Numbered from the stretch's first letter, positions 37,581 through 47,183 are shown. The stretch is DNA of 64,000 nucleotides from Sediminitomix flava (GCF_003149185.1 NZ_QGDO01000002.1:372001-436000); one strand, 5' to 3'. Notes: a model not told the origin generated them from the sequence alone. Translations and numbers: made by a program.

Positions 37581-38171
37581 TTATTTGATAAACAAGAAAC
37601 CAATTGTTCCTGTAAATCTGATAAGTTTTCCGTCAAGGTTCACAGACTGAAATTCAAAGAAGTCATCAAAAGCTTGCTCAAATTTAAAGTCGAGCGTGAA
37701 TCTCCAAATGTCAGCTCCTAAACCTATATTTAGCATTCCATAAGTAGATTGAAGATCATCTTCATCAAAAAAATCATTGTCTTCTAAATCCCGAATATTG
37801 TGGATACTACCTCCAGCAAATATCCTGAAATTGAAACTATCGCCATTCGCAAGTTTGAATCCTAGAAGGATAGGAACATTTATGGATGAAAACTTTAAAT
37901 CTGTTTTCAGCTGACGCATCGGGTCTTCGTAAGTCGTCTCATTTTTATAATAGTCAAAGCCAGACTCTAAATAGAACCTGTTTCCAACCCTAAAAAAGCC
38001 CCCAATCATACTGCCTACTTTATTTTGACTTTCAAAATCTTCGACATTCGCCAAACTCACACCAGTAACTCCTCCATGAATACCTAAAGAGAATCGAGCT
38101 TGAGCAAAAGAAAAATTAGAAAGTAAATAGAGTATTCCACCGAATATAATAGCCTTGAAATGAGAATTCAT
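37581..38171 (-). CDS. Porin-family (OMP_b-brl) beta-barrel protein
   Basis: ATG 38171 is preferred over a TTG at 38192: it starts 196 residues with a signal peptide (SHFKAIIFGGILYLLSNFSFAQ). Strand pattern (RFSLGIHGGVTGVSLANVE, IGGFFRVGNRFYLESGFDYYKNE, NVPILLGFKLANGD, LNIGLGADIWRFTLDFKFEQAFDDF) and a C-terminal FTGTIGFLFIK fit a small PorT/OmpA-like 8-stranded barrel. Function not known. Confidence 0.82.
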   Translation of the reverse strand: MNSHFKAIIFGGILYLLSNFSFAQARFSLGIHGGVTGVSLANVEDFESQNKVGSMIGGFFRVGNRFYLESGFDYYKNETTYEDPMRQLKTDLKFSSINVPILLGFKLANGDSFNFRIFAGGSIHNIRDLEDNDFFDEDDLQSTYGMLNIGLGADIWRFTLDFKFEQAFDDFFEFQSVNLDGKLIRFTGTIGFLFIK

Positions 38172-38286
38172 ATCTGAAGAAAGTAGGGTCAATTTTTAAT
38201 TTGTACGCTACTAAATATAAGCAGCTTTAGAAAGAATTGTAGCTATATGTAATTGTCATGTAAGCTACTTTGTCAAATTATAGCAT

Positions 38287-38319
38287 AAAAAAAACTCTTC
38301 CTTATTTTAGGAAGAGTTT
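38287..38319 (-). terminator. Terminator of the FtsZ-like gene
   Basis: A perfect 11-bp stem AAACTCTTCCT / AGGAAGAGTTT with a 6-nt loop and a run of T on the minus strand, 25 bp after the stop codon. Confidence 0.85.
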
Positions 38320-38344
38320 GAGATCAATTCAATTGAAGAATTAT

Positions 38345-39469
38345 TTATTGGTCATTCAGAAACTTTTTAACTTTATCAAGAATATCCTCATAAACCTCCT
38401 CTTGAGAGCTAAACTGTCTTCGGTCATAAGAAAGTAAATCACTACCTAGTCGATCTATTTTTAGTCCTTCAATTGGTGTTTTTATAATCTTTTCCTCAAT
38501 AATTTTAGGTTCTGTGCTTCTTGATAAGAAAACAGTAACCTCAAGCTCATCAGATTCAAAATTTCCATCGGTGCTGACCCCAAAAATAACATTGGTATCT
38601 TTCCCTGTACATTCTCTAAAACCATCTGTTAAGACATCCAATTCTTCCATATCAAAATGGTCTAAATCAGATACCGTCAAGTATAAGATCATGTATTCTA
38701 AAGTGTGAAGTGAGCTTGGAAGTTGATTGAAGTAGCTTGCACAATTTAGCAATGCTTCATTCGCTCTTTCCTTTCCCTTTGTTGCTGTACTAAATACATT
38801 CAGAAGATTATTAGGGTACGCTGTCACATCTAAGATATCTTCCAAATCAACATTTATTACCCCCTCAGTACAAACTACTTTCAGAATATTCTTAATACTC
38901 TGATGCATTAAGTTTGACAATGTAAAGCCTAAATGATTATTCAGCTTTCTGATATTCTGAGGAATATCGGCAATTGAAAAAGGAATAATTCCATGAAAAG
39001 TACCTCTACAATGTAATACACCTTCTTGCATAGCTTCAGCAGCTAATTTTTCATCCGTCTCAGTTGTAAATAGCATCACCAAACTCATGCAACTTCTCTG
39101 TTTTGCATATTCAGCAACTTGGACACTCAATTGACCTGCTAATTCTGCGGGCATTAAGAAGAATAATAATGATGTTTCACTATGAGAAATGGATCTCATT
39201 AAAGGATTTAGAAACTTTTGATTAGGATGTGAAAGGGCTTGACCATTCTCTTGGTTGAGGAGAATTTTGTCTTTGAACGGGGAATCATTCAATTCTTTTT
39301 CATCACCAGATGCTGCAAAAGACTCAACCTCTTGGTACAACCTAGAAGTAATTTGAGAGAGCATCTGAATCCCTTCTTGCTCAAGTCCAATAACCTTTGT
39401 AGAGATATCATCTCCGTTAAAGGAATTGAACCCTCGATCTGCATCGTGCAGATTATCAAAATGACTCAT
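38345..39469 (-). CDS. Divergent FtsZ-like protein without nucleotide-binding loops
   Basis: A 374-residue protein colinear with FtsZ along its whole length. STKVIGLEQEGIQ (23-35) aligns with the FtsZ T1 segment KVIGVGGGGGN, and LLFFLMPAELAGQLSVQVAEYAKQ (in two parts, 101-124) with the T4 GGGTGTG segment; both Gly-rich loops are gone. The central helix region (185-199) and the T7 loop EGVINVDLEDILDV (202-215) are kept, including Asp208 and Asp211, which match the two catalytic Asp of FtsZ. NVFSTATKGKERANEAL (224-240) and IFGVSTDGNFESDELEVTVFL (295-315) match the C-terminal FtsZ domain. The extra tail (316-374) differs from the FtsZ peptide that binds FtsA/ZipA. So it may associate with FtsZ filaments but should not bind GTP. 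It is monocistronic, with terminators on both sides. Family membership is my alignment by eye. Confidence 0.75.
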   Translation of the reverse strand: MSHFDNLHDADRGFNSFNGDDISTKVIGLEQEGIQMLSQITSRLYQEVESFAASGDEKELNDSPFKDKILLNQENGQALSHPNQKFLNPLMRSISHSETSLLFFLMPAELAGQLSVQVAEYAKQRSCMSLVMLFTTETDEKLAAEAMQEGVLHCRGTFHGIIPFSIADIPQNIRKLNNHLGFTLSNLMHQSIKNILKVVCTEGVINVDLEDILDVTAYPNNLLNVFSTATKGKERANEALLNCASYFNQLPSSLHTLEYMILYLTVSDLDHFDMEELDVLTDGFRECTGKDTNVIFGVSTDGNFESDELEVTVFLSRSTEPKIIEEKIIKTPIEGLKIDRLGSDLLSYDRRQFSSQEEVYEDILDKVKKFLNDQ

Positions 39470-39691
39470 AAAATTTAGTTGGTTTAATTGGCTCCAGCAG
39501 AGCTTCTTACAAAAAATAAATTATTAAAAAGGATATATAGGATAGTTATGAAGGCTTGTTACTGACCTTCTGAATATTCTATTTACTAAAAATTGCGTTA
39601 GAGATCAAGCGATCAAAAGGGAAAGTCTTCAGTTAGTTTGAGTTATTTCGAAGGAAATCTATTAACAAAGTGTACATCTTCATTTAAAAAT

Positions 39692-39724
39692 AAAAAGGCT
39701 CTCTAACACTGAGTTAGAGAGCCT
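39692..39724 (-). terminator. Terminator of tyrS
   Basis: A perfect 12-bp stem AGGCTCTCTAAC / GTTAGAGAGCCT with a 5-nt loop and T run on the minus strand. The rest of 39470-39691 shows nothing notable. Confidence 0.87.
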
Positions 39725-39748
39725 CATTTTCTTTCTCACAAAGAAAAA

Positions 39749-41038
39749 TTAAACCACTTTAATCAAGAAGTAGTTTTTCTTTCCTTTTTGAGCAAGCAAG
39801 TATTTTCCTTGAAGAAGCTCTGAAGAAACGGCTGCTGCAGGATCTGCCAACTTCTCTTTGTTGATACTTACTCCACCACCTTTAATCATACGGGTAGCTT
39901 CTCCTTTAGATTTGAAGATCACATTTTCAGTCACTGTAGATAAAAGATCTGCCACAGTAGCAGCTTCATCAAGTGCAGTTTTTGTAATCTCAACTTGAGG
40001 AACACCTTCAAATACTTGAAGCAATGTACGCTCATCAAGTGCTTTCAAATCTTCAGTCACACTTTTACCGAAAAGAATTGAAGAAGCTTTAATAGCCATA
40101 TCCAAGTCTTCTTGGCTGTGTACTCGTACGGTGATATCTTCAGCCAATGCTTTTTGAAGAACTCTTAAATGAGGAGCTTGATCGTGTTCAGCAATCAATG
40201 CCTCGATTTCTTCGAAAGACTTGAACGTAAAGATTTTGATATATTTTTTAGCATCCTCATCACCTACATTCAACCAGAACTGATAGAATTGGTAAGGAGA
40301 AGTTTTTTCAGGGTCTAGCCATACTGCACCACTTTCCGTTTTACCGAACTTTGTACCGTCAGCTTTAGTAATCAACGGACAAGTAGCAGCAAAAGCAGTA
40401 CCTCTTGCTTTACGGCGGATAAATTCTGTACCAGTAACAATGTTACCCCACTGGTCAGAACCACCTAGTTGCAAACGACAGTTTTTCGTTTCATACAAAT
40501 GATAGAAATCCCACCCTTGTAACAACTGATACGTAAATTCTGTGAATGAAAGCCCTGAATCACCTTCTAAACGGCGTTTTACAGAGTCTTTTGACATCAT
40601 ATAATTCACAGAAATATGCTTTCCAGCTTCACGGACAAAGTCAATGAAACTGAAATCTTTGAACCAGTCATAGTTGTTCAACAATTCGGCAGAGTTATCT
40701 CCACAGTCAAAGTCCAAGAATTTCTCCAACTGCTTCTTCATCCCTGCAATATTGTGCTGGATAGATTCCTCGTCAAGTAATACACGCTCGGCAGACTTAA
40801 AAGAAGGGTCACCGATCATACCTGTCGCACCACCAATTACCGCCAACGGCTTGTGACCTGCACGTTGCAAATGATTCAGCAACATTACAGATACAAGGTG
40901 TCCAATATGCAAAGAATCTGCTGTCGGGTCAAAACCCACATAAGCAGTCGTCATTTCTTTCTCTAACTGTTCCTCTGTACCAGGCATGACATCGTGAAGC
41001 ATGCCTCTCCACTTGAGTTCTTCAATCAGATTTTTCAT
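39749..41038 (-). CDS. tyrS: Tyrosyl-tRNA synthetase
   Basis: ATG 41038 gives [13 protein letters not shown], the usual start of the enzyme; a longer frame to 41119 would add 27 unrelated residues. The 429-residue class I synthetase charges tRNA-Tyr. The HIGH-type motif is in [15 protein letters not shown] (about 42), tyrosine-site residues in [14 protein letters not shown] and [12 protein letters not shown], the KMSKS-equivalent loop is KFGKT (about 233), and a C-terminal S4 RNA-binding domain begins near [19 protein letters not shown] box overlaps the leader only 6 bp before the ATG (41044-41051), so the transcript may be nearly leaderless. Confidence 0.96.
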   Translation of the reverse strand: MKNLIEELKWRGMLHDVMPGTEEQLEKEMTTAYVGFDPTADSLHIGHLVSVMLLNHLQRAGHKPLAVIGGATGMIGDPSFKSAERVLLDEESIQHNIAGMKKQLEKFLDFDCGDNSAELLNNYDWFKDFSFIDFVREAGKHISVNYMMSKDSVKRRLEGDSGLSFTEFTYQLLQGWDFYHLYETKNCRLQLGGSDQWGNIVTGTEFIRRKARGTAFAATCPLITKADGTKFGKTESGAVWLDPEKTSPYQFYQFWLNVGDEDAKKYIKIFTFKSFEEIEALIAEHDQAPHLRVLQKALAEDITVRVHSQEDLDMAIKASSILFGKSVTEDLKALDERTLLQVFEGVPQVEITKTALDEAATVADLLSTVTENVIFKSKGEATRMIKGGGVSINKEKLADPAAAVSSELLQGKYLLAQKGKKNYFLIKVV

Positions 41039-41263
41039 GGTGGCAAATTTAATAGAATTTTCTTGCTGTGATATTAAAATTTTAATAAAAAGGAAGACGG
41101 AATTAACGAATAAGTTCAAAATGTGTTATTAGTATATGAGTTTAGTTTGAAATAAGGCTGAAAATCCGAATCAGAAAGGAGGATTGTCAAGAAAAGTGAG
41201 AAAGAGAAAGAATACTCATCCCAAACTCAGAACCTAATTTTTGCTACTAAAAACGAATTTCGT

Positions 41264-43708
41264 ATGGGAAAGATCCGAGGATTGAGTCTTGAAAACTTCA
41301 GAGTTTTCAAAGAACGAACGCACTTCCAATTTAGTCCTATCACTGTGCTTACAGGAACCAATAGCTCTGGTAAAAGCTCTCTTTTCAAAGCTTTACTCCT
41401 ACTTCAAGATAATGGGCAAAAAAACGGACTTCGAGAGTTAGATTTCAGAGGACATTATCATAATCTTGGGAATTTGAAATCTTCCATGCATTTCGACTCC
41501 GATGAAGAAAGTAACCTTGCTTTTGAAGTAGAGGTTTCTCCCGATGCGCACAGACCTTTCCCAAATTTTGAACTTGGCGGAAAAGTAATCGTCATCAAGC
41601 TCTCAGAATTGACGGATGTAAAAGACTTCCCGAGCCTTCTGAAAATATATAATTGGAAAAATTGGATGTTTTTTCTCGAACATCATTTTCGTCAGACGGC
41701 AAGAAAACTATATCGTTTTATTAAAAGTCTACCAGAAGATTTTCAGTACGAACATCGTTTCACGCTGAAAAGGTATCTTAAACTTCTTCCTCAGATCGCT
41801 TACCAAGTCAAAATCACGACTGAAAATATTGAAGAGCTTTTCACAGACTTATTTTCAATTACAGCTTGGCTCAAAAAAAACGATGTTACTTGGGAAATGC
41901 CCGAACAAACATTCACACATCCGAATCAAGGCTATTTTGCTGTTTTACTTAAAAATTATTGGTACAAAAAGTATCAGCTATCATCACTGCAAAAAGCAAT
42001 TACATTTGGTGAACTGCTTAAATGTGATCGAACAGATGATAAATGTCCATTGAATGAAACCGAGCGAAAACAACTACACACTTGGGAAGAAATCCTTAAA
42101 AATCATTCATACAAAGAAATTAATGATTTGAAAGGTGCATTCAATGAATGGATGAAGTCTGAAAGTTTAGAAGTACCTAAGCTACTCCAAGACATTTACG
42201 GACTTGAAGAAGCTGATTTGAGATATGCTTATCAACCTGAAGGAATAGACGTTACAGAAAATATTTATGTGCGTTTCGTTTACGATGGCAGAACAGCAAA
42301 GCTAAAAGATGTTATTGTATGGTTTAAAGAACGTTATACTGACAACCTCAAATTACTCTATACGCCATTAAGTAATTGTAGACTTCAACATATTTTAGGG
42401 CAAGATGGAAATAGTTATTACTTAGGAAGAAGACATCAAGAATACTTAAAAACCGAAGGTGATGCACCTATTTTCACTTCATTCTATGATTTTGAGCACC
42501 TTCATCAGTACGGTGTACGTAAAATCACAAACCGACCAGAACGAAGTGCTTTCATTGTAGACGAGAAAAAATTACTTGAAAAAGTCCCTTTTCTTAAAGA
42601 AAGACATCCTTGCATGAAGCAACTCAGTGAGCTGATTCATAAAAAATTCCTACTCTTACTCGGAAGTAGAGTCAACTCTTACCTCACCGAATTTGAGGAA
42701 AACTTGATGAGTGTCAATGAATATGTAAAAGGAAATATGTCACATTTCCTCCCAGAATTGGACGAAAACAATGAAATCAAATTTACATCGATAGGTTTTT
42801 TGTTGAAAGATCTTCCTCTATTCAATTCTGAAGACATAGATATTCTCAAGCGAAAGTTTCCAGAAACATCATACGAGCAACTTCTAATTACTCCTCAAGT
42901 CCTTTTTTCACAAGAAGAATGGGCAGAGTTATATCAAGTATCTGTGGAAGATGTCATTTTTGACGATCTAGATTCAGCACTTGAATTGGCCTTGAAAGGC
43001 TTGCAACAAATCTTAGATGGCATTGGTAGTTGTTTCAATTTCGGTTTGCTCGAAGCCCATAGAGGTAACACACAGCGAATCATTTTGCATACCGACGAAA
43101 GCGTTTTGAGTAAACTTCTTTTCGATTATGGGAAAAATGCAGATGATCATGCAAAGGACTTTGTTACCAAATGGATTCGTGAGTTTGGAATTGGTCATGA
43201 AATCGAAGTCAACACGATTAAAGGAATTGCACACGATGTCATCATCACTGATAAAAGAGGACATCAACTTGACCTAGCTTCTCTTGGTTACGGAATTTCT
43301 CAACTTCTTCCAATTCTGCTCAAAATAGGCTTACGAAAAGAACCGAGTCTACTGATTGAAGAACCCGAAACCAACTTGCACCCCAAACTTCAATCGATGT
43401 TGGCAGACCTTTTAATAGATGGCTACAATCGGTTTAACACAAGTTTTCTGATTGAAACACATTCAGAATACCTCATCAGAAAGCTTCAATATTGGGTTGC
43501 CAAAAAGCAAGTTCCTTTAGATACCATCACTATTTATTATTTGTACAACCCTGAGAAAATACCCGAAGAAGCACAGCAAGTAGAACGATTGCATATCAAA
43601 GAAAGTGGGGAACTCGATAAATCATTTGGAACAGGTTTTTATGATGAAGCGGATAATATTTCGATTGAACTCTTTCAAATGGGGCAAGACGAACACGATG
43701 ATTTCTAG
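41264..43708 (+). CDS. AAA family ATPase with DUF3696-type C-terminus (defence candidate)
   Basis: An 814-residue SMC/OLD-type ATPase. Walker A is GTNSSGKSS (31-39) at the N-terminus, then a long helical insert (about 100-640), ABC-like signature region LASLGYGISQLLPILL (about 672), Walker B LLIEEPETNLHPKL (about 696-709) and the H-loop IETHSEYLIRKL (about 730). The final segment (LHIKESGELDKSFGTGFYDEA) is like DUF3696. Such ATPases act as sensors in several two-gene anti-phage systems. The next gene, 99 bp on, is an unknown protein with a PLD-like layout. No phage-defence neighbour besides it is present. Function by analogy only. Confidence 0.85.
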   Translation: MGKIRGLSLENFRVFKERTHFQFSPITVLTGTNSSGKSSLFKALLLLQDNGQKNGLRELDFRGHYHNLGNLKSSMHFDSDEESNLAFEVEVSPDAHRPFPNFELGGKVIVIKLSELTDVKDFPSLLKIYNWKNWMFFLEHHFRQTARKLYRFIKSLPEDFQYEHRFTLKRYLKLLPQIAYQVKITTENIEELFTDLFSITAWLKKNDVTWEMPEQTFTHPNQGYFAVLLKNYWYKKYQLSSLQKAITFGELLKCDRTDDKCPLNETERKQLHTWEEILKNHSYKEINDLKGAFNEWMKSESLEVPKLLQDIYGLEEADLRYAYQPEGIDVTENIYVRFVYDGRTAKLKDVIVWFKERYTDNLKLLYTPLSNCRLQHILGQDGNSYYLGRRHQEYLKTEGDAPIFTSFYDFEHLHQYGVRKITNRPERSAFIVDEKKLLEKVPFLKERHPCMKQLSELIHKKFLLLLGSRVNSYLTEFEENLMSVNEYVKGNMSHFLPELDENNEIKFTSIGFLLKDLPLFNSEDIDILKRKFPETSYEQLLITPQVLFSQEEWAELYQVSVEDVIFDDLDSALELALKGLQQILDGIGSCFNFGLLEAHRGNTQRIILHTDESVLSKLLFDYGKNADDHAKDFVTKWIREFGIGHEIEVNTIKGIAHDVIITDKRGHQLDLASLGYGISQLLPILLKIGLRKEPSLLIEEPETNLHPKLQSMLADLLIDGYNRFNTSFLIETHSEYLIRKLQYWVAKKQVPLDTITIYYLYNPEKIPEEAQQVERLHIKESGELDKSFGTGFYDEADNISIELFQMGQDEHDDF

Positions 43709-43754
43709 CTAATCGAGCCTTAAACTCGAAGAATACACTAAACTGAAGAACTGG

Positions 43755-43785
43755 AGGATTAGACTCTCAATATTGTTCTAATCCT
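43755..43785 (+). promoter_or_regulatory. Hairpin between the ATPase and its partner gene
   Basis: A 9-bp inverted repeat AGGATTAGA / TCTAATCCT with a 13-nt loop, without a T run. It lies in the 99-bp gap of the two-gene unit and could be an operator or an RNA-stability hairpin. Confidence 0.4.
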
Positions 43786-43797
43786 ACACAAAGAATT

Positions 43798-43802
43798 AGG
43801 AG
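43798..43802 (+). promoter_or_regulatory. Shine-Dalgarno-like AGGAG before the partner gene
   Basis: AGGAG with a 5-nt spacer before the ATG at 43808. Shine-Dalgarno use is unusual in Bacteroidetes and is absent from almost all other genes in this window. Confidence 0.45.
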
Positions 43803-43807
43803 ATCAT

Positions 43808-44884
43808 ATGGAAAAGATAATCACCTTTTGTGAGTTGGATACATTGCTAAAATTCTTCAAAACAAGACCTAAACCCGATGACCTTATTTTTGACGATGAG
43901 GATGATGCTTTGGAGTGGAATAGAGCTTGGATGGAGTTTTATACTTTTATCGGTAAACAATCTGATATTTATGTAGATACTCAACCCGAAAATCTGATTA
44001 AACTCTCAAAAACGAATCCTTACCTTATGAAACTCATGAAAAATGCGAGTTCGGGCGGTGCTGCATTGCGTTGTAAGGAAGGGATTATGGGAAACATTGA
44101 ACAAGTCAGAAATAGAAAACCTTCTTACCTTTTATTCTTGACGCATGAAGATAAAAAAGCTTGTATAGAGCTAGAAGACAAGTATGGCCTGATGTTCTTA
44201 AACCCCGAGCGTATTCGTGAAAAAGCGGGATTTCTATTTAATTGGTCACTTTACAATATCACCAAAGATGAAAAGGCGGTCAAACGTTTGATGAGTTGGA
44301 GTCAGCTAGAGCGTTTTCGTCACCCTGCCAATGCCATGATTATCATGGATAATTACATCGTGAAAAGGAAAGAAGAAATTGAATACAACTTACTCCCGAT
44401 GTTAGATGCTTTACTCCCATTAAAACTTAAGGAAAAGGTATTTGACCTCATGATTATTTCAGTTGATTTTGCTGATCAACTAGATCGCTTCAAACCTTAT
44501 TTGGAAGCCGAAATCAAGAAAAACTTGAAAAGAGATTATGATGTTGATGTCACTTTGGTACGAACCGAAGGACGGAAAAGCCATGACCGAAATATTTTCA
44601 CAAATTACTTATGGTTGCACTCTGGTCACTCATTCACTTACTTCTATAAAGACAGGGTTAGTAAATCTACTAATCTTATGCTTTTTCCTGTTTTCTACCA
44701 ACAAAGAGATTTTCAATCCTATTATAAAGACAAAGACCCCGATACGCAGATGAGTAGTACGGTTTGGGAAGCGGTTTGTCAGAAATTATCAGATGTGCGT
44801 TTCATTTTAAGAAATGCCCGTAGAGAACAAAAAGAACAAGGAGATCAATATGCTGGTAAATTAGAAAATAACTTGTTGCAGTAA
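43808..44884 (+). CDS. Partner/effector candidate with PLD-like C-terminal domain
   Basis: A 358-residue protein that I do not recognise as a named family. N-terminal helical part (1-120) contains acidic FDDEDDALEW. The C-terminal half (about 175-330) has the layout of the PLD-like fold seen in the MITD1 C-terminal domain and relatives: first strand AMIIMDNYIV (176-184), helix, second strand FDLMIISVDF (212-221), then DVTLVRTEGRKSHDRNIFTN (247-266) with the HDR motif (259-261) and a HSGHSF loop. Only one histidine motif is seen, and there is no HKD pair, so catalytic activity is uncertain. It follows the ATPase by 99 bp and should be co-expressed, as in other ATPase-effector defence pairs. 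Confidence 0.6.
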   Translation: MEKIITFCELDTLLKFFKTRPKPDDLIFDDEDDALEWNRAWMEFYTFIGKQSDIYVDTQPENLIKLSKTNPYLMKLMKNASSGGAALRCKEGIMGNIEQVRNRKPSYLLFLTHEDKKACIELEDKYGLMFLNPERIREKAGFLFNWSLYNITKDEKAVKRLMSWSQLERFRHPANAMIIMDNYIVKRKEEIEYNLLPMLDALLPLKLKEKVFDLMIISVDFADQLDRFKPYLEAEIKKNLKRDYDVDVTLVRTEGRKSHDRNIFTNYLWLHSGHSFTYFYKDRVSKSTNLMLFPVFYQQRDFQSYYKDKDPDTQMSSTVWEAVCQKLSDVRFILRNARREQKEQGDQYAGKLENNLLQ

Positions 44885-44911
44885 GATTTCTAGAGAGAGG
44901 CAATGAAGGCT

Positions 44912-45910
44912 TTAAATCTTTCGGTGAGACTTTAGAAGATTACGGTAATTTTGGGGCGAAAGTCCCACTCTCTTTTTGAAAGTTGCACTCAGATGAGATA
45001 CCGAATGAAATCCACAGTTTATTGCTATTTCACTGATGTGTATTCGATGATCTTGTAGTTGTACTTTTACTTTTCGGATGCGTTCTTTCAAAATGTAGTC
45101 ATAGATAGACTCTCCTAAGTTACTTTTAAAAGCTCGCTGTAAAGAACTCTTACTCAATGCAAATTCTTTCGCAATTTCTTCAAGTGTTAACTTTTCATGG
45201 ATTTGATCATCGATATACTGCAGTACAGATTGAAGCTTTTGCTGTATTTCCATATCTGAAAATAAGTCAGCTCCTGCCCCTGCCTTTTTAGGAAATCGGA
45301 GTCCATGATCTACTGCGACAGACAGCAACATATAAGCTCCTCCTTTTAGAAATAATAGTTTTGTTTCCTCCAAAAGTTCTGTTGTCAAGTAGCGTAGTAA
45401 TTCTCTTTGCATTAGCGGGGGAAAGGGGCGTACAAAAAAGTTCTTAGTTTTCTTTGGGTCAAACTCAGCTTTCAAGTTTGGCATTTTTTGTACGACTGCA
45501 TCAAAGTTTTCCAAAAACCATGATTTTTCTAAACAGAGTTCGATATACGAGAATTGCTTTTTCTTTGGTAAAGTAATTGAATAACTCATATCGGCTGAAT
45601 GAGTAATATTGATTGGCTCTGTAATATCAAACCGCTTCCAATCTTCAAATTGAATTGAGATGTTAGATAGCCAAAATAAGACACGTAACTCATGTGACCG
45701 ATCTTGCGGAGGGTGAAAGAACGTATAATCTTCATTCAGAATCACTTGACCACATTCAATCCCTAATCCCTCTTCCAAATCATATTTAAAAACCATTCCT
45801 TTTGCTTCTTTAGAAGATAGAAATAAACGATTAGGAGTAATTCTACCTCCGAGTACACCATGAAGTGTTTCCAACCTACTTTTACCTTCTTCAAAAGAAA
45901 CTTTGGGCAT
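44912..45910 (-). CDS. AraC family transcriptional regulator (1)
   Basis: A 332-residue regulator. The N-terminal sensing part (about 1-220) has no membrane segment. The C-terminal AraC/XylS DNA-binding domain (about 230-330) contains both helix-turn-helix units: LTLEEIAKEFALSKSSLQRAFKSNLG and IHISEIAINCGFHSVSHLSATFKKRVGLSPQNYR. Target genes are not evident; it converges with the ATPase/partner pair and is 150 bp downstream of nspC. No terminator is seen in the 27-bp gap. Confidence 0.9.
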   Translation of the reverse strand: MPKVSFEEGKSRLETLHGVLGGRITPNRLFLSSKEAKGMVFKYDLEEGLGIECGQVILNEDYTFFHPPQDRSHELRVLFWLSNISIQFEDWKRFDITEPINITHSADMSYSITLPKKKQFSYIELCLEKSWFLENFDAVVQKMPNLKAEFDPKKTKNFFVRPFPPLMQRELLRYLTTELLEETKLLFLKGGAYMLLSVAVDHGLRFPKKAGAGADLFSDMEIQQKLQSVLQYIDDQIHEKLTLEEIAKEFALSKSSLQRAFKSNLGESIYDYILKERIRKVKVQLQDHRIHISEIAINCGFHSVSHLSATFKKRVGLSPQNYRNLLKSHRKI

Positions 45911-46002
45911 GAGAATTAAATCTAAATCACAGTTCAGTTTATGAGTGCTAATAAAACTTGAATTCTAAAAGAAGAAGTTCCAAATCAGATTTTTATAAAA
46001 AC

Positions 46003-46045
46003 AAAACAGCCTAGTTCACCTGACAATGATAAACTAGACTGTTTT
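46003..46045 (-). terminator. Terminator of nspC
   Basis: Stem AAAACAG-CTAGTT / AACTAG-CTGTTTT with one mismatch; T-rich flank on the minus strand. Confidence 0.7.
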
Positions 46046-46064
46046 AAAAAAGATAAGATTATAA

Positions 46065-47183
46065 TTAGATTCTGCTTATAAACTCTTCATAGCCATAAGA
46101 CTTGAATAGTTCAAATGAACCATCAGTCTTTAGCATTCCGATAGATGGAAGGTTTACACCATTGAAAGTGGTTGTTTTCACCATAGTGTAATGGATCATA
46201 TCTTCAAAAATGATGGTATCTCCAGCTTTAATTTCTTTATCAAATTTGAATCCGCCTATAAAATCACCTGCAAGGCAAGTCATTCCTCCTATATTATATT
46301 CAAATTCTCCATCAGGGTTTTCGCCTCTCACTCTAGGTTTGTAAGGCATTTCCAAACAGTCTGGCATGTGTGCCGCAAAAGAGGAATCTATCATCAAGGT
46401 TTTCACACCTTCAGAATCCACTACATCTAAAACTGTAGATTTCAAGAAACCTGTTTCCCAACCAACGGCACTACCTGGTTCTAGGATTACATCTACATTA
46501 TAGTTGGTTTTGATATTCTGAATCAACTGAATCAGCAATTCAATATTATATCCTTTACGAGTGATGGCATGTCCCCCACCAAAATTCACCCATTTGGCTT
46601 GGTGTAACAAATGCCCAAAACGTTCTTCAACTGCTTCTAGTGTACGCTCAAGTACCTCTGCATCATTCTCACAAAGGGTATGGAAATGCAAACCACTAAT
46701 TCCCTCTGGAAGGGTATCTCCGATTAGCTCACTTCTGACCCCCAATCGAGAACCTTTCACTGCAGGATTGTAAAGGTCCGTTGTTACTTCAGAGTATTCT
46801 GGGTTTATTCTCAATGCAGCCTCAATTCCAACTTCTTTCACTTTATCCTTGTACAGTTCCCATTGTGATAATGAGTTGAACGTAATGTGATTTCCCATCC
46901 GAATCAATTCATCCATTTCGTTAGGAATGTACGCAGGGCAGTAAACATGAACTTCTTTCCCAAACTCTTGAGATGCAAGTTTTGCTTCATTCAATGAACT
47001 TGCCGTTGCTCCTGCTAAAAACGGTTTTACCAAAGGAAAAGTCTTGTACATAGCAAAGCCTTTTAGTGCTAAGATGATTTTAGCACCACTCGCTTTTTGT
47101 ACCATATCTAAAACCTTCAAATTGTTGAGCAAACTTTGCTCTTCAACTACAAAACATGGAGAAGGAATCTGTTGATTTGTCAT
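46065..47183 (-). CDS. nspC: Carboxynorspermidine decarboxylase
   Basis: A 372-residue PLP enzyme of the alternative polyamine pathway, converting carboxynorspermidine or carboxyspermidine to norspermidine or spermidine. Fold type III features: PLP lysine Lys41 in LALKGFAMYKTFPLV; the GLHFHTLCEN strand (about 162-171); NFGGGHAITRKGYN (about 198-211); LEPGSAVGWETGFLKS (about 235); and the C-terminal GMTCLAGDFIGG cysteine loop. Matches NspC rather than DapDC/LysA by the N-terminal SPCFVVEEQSLLNNLKVL. The partner dehydrogenase is not in the window. Confidence 0.93.
   Translation of the reverse strand: MTNQQIPSPCFVVEEQSLLNNLKVLDMVQKASGAKIILALKGFAMYKTFPLVKPFLAGATASSLNEAKLASQEFGKEVHVYCPAYIPNEMDELIRMGNHITFNSLSQWELYKDKVKEVGIEAALRINPEYSEVTTDLYNPAVKGSRLGVRSELIGDTLPEGISGLHFHTLCENDAEVLERTLEAVEERFGHLLHQAKWVNFGGGHAITRKGYNIELLIQLIQNIKTNYNVDVILEPGSAVGWETGFLKSTVLDVVDSEGVKTLMIDSSFAAHMPDCLEMPYKPRVRGENPDGEFEYNIGGMTCLAGDFIGGFKFDKEIKAGDTIIFEDMIHYTMVKTTTFNGVNLPSIGMLKTDGSFELFKSYGYEEFISRI

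Noticed and set aside
43808-44884. Classical HKD phospholipase D effector
   Set aside because: Only a single HDR motif is present, with no paired HxKxxxxD, so catalytic PLD activity cannot be claimed.
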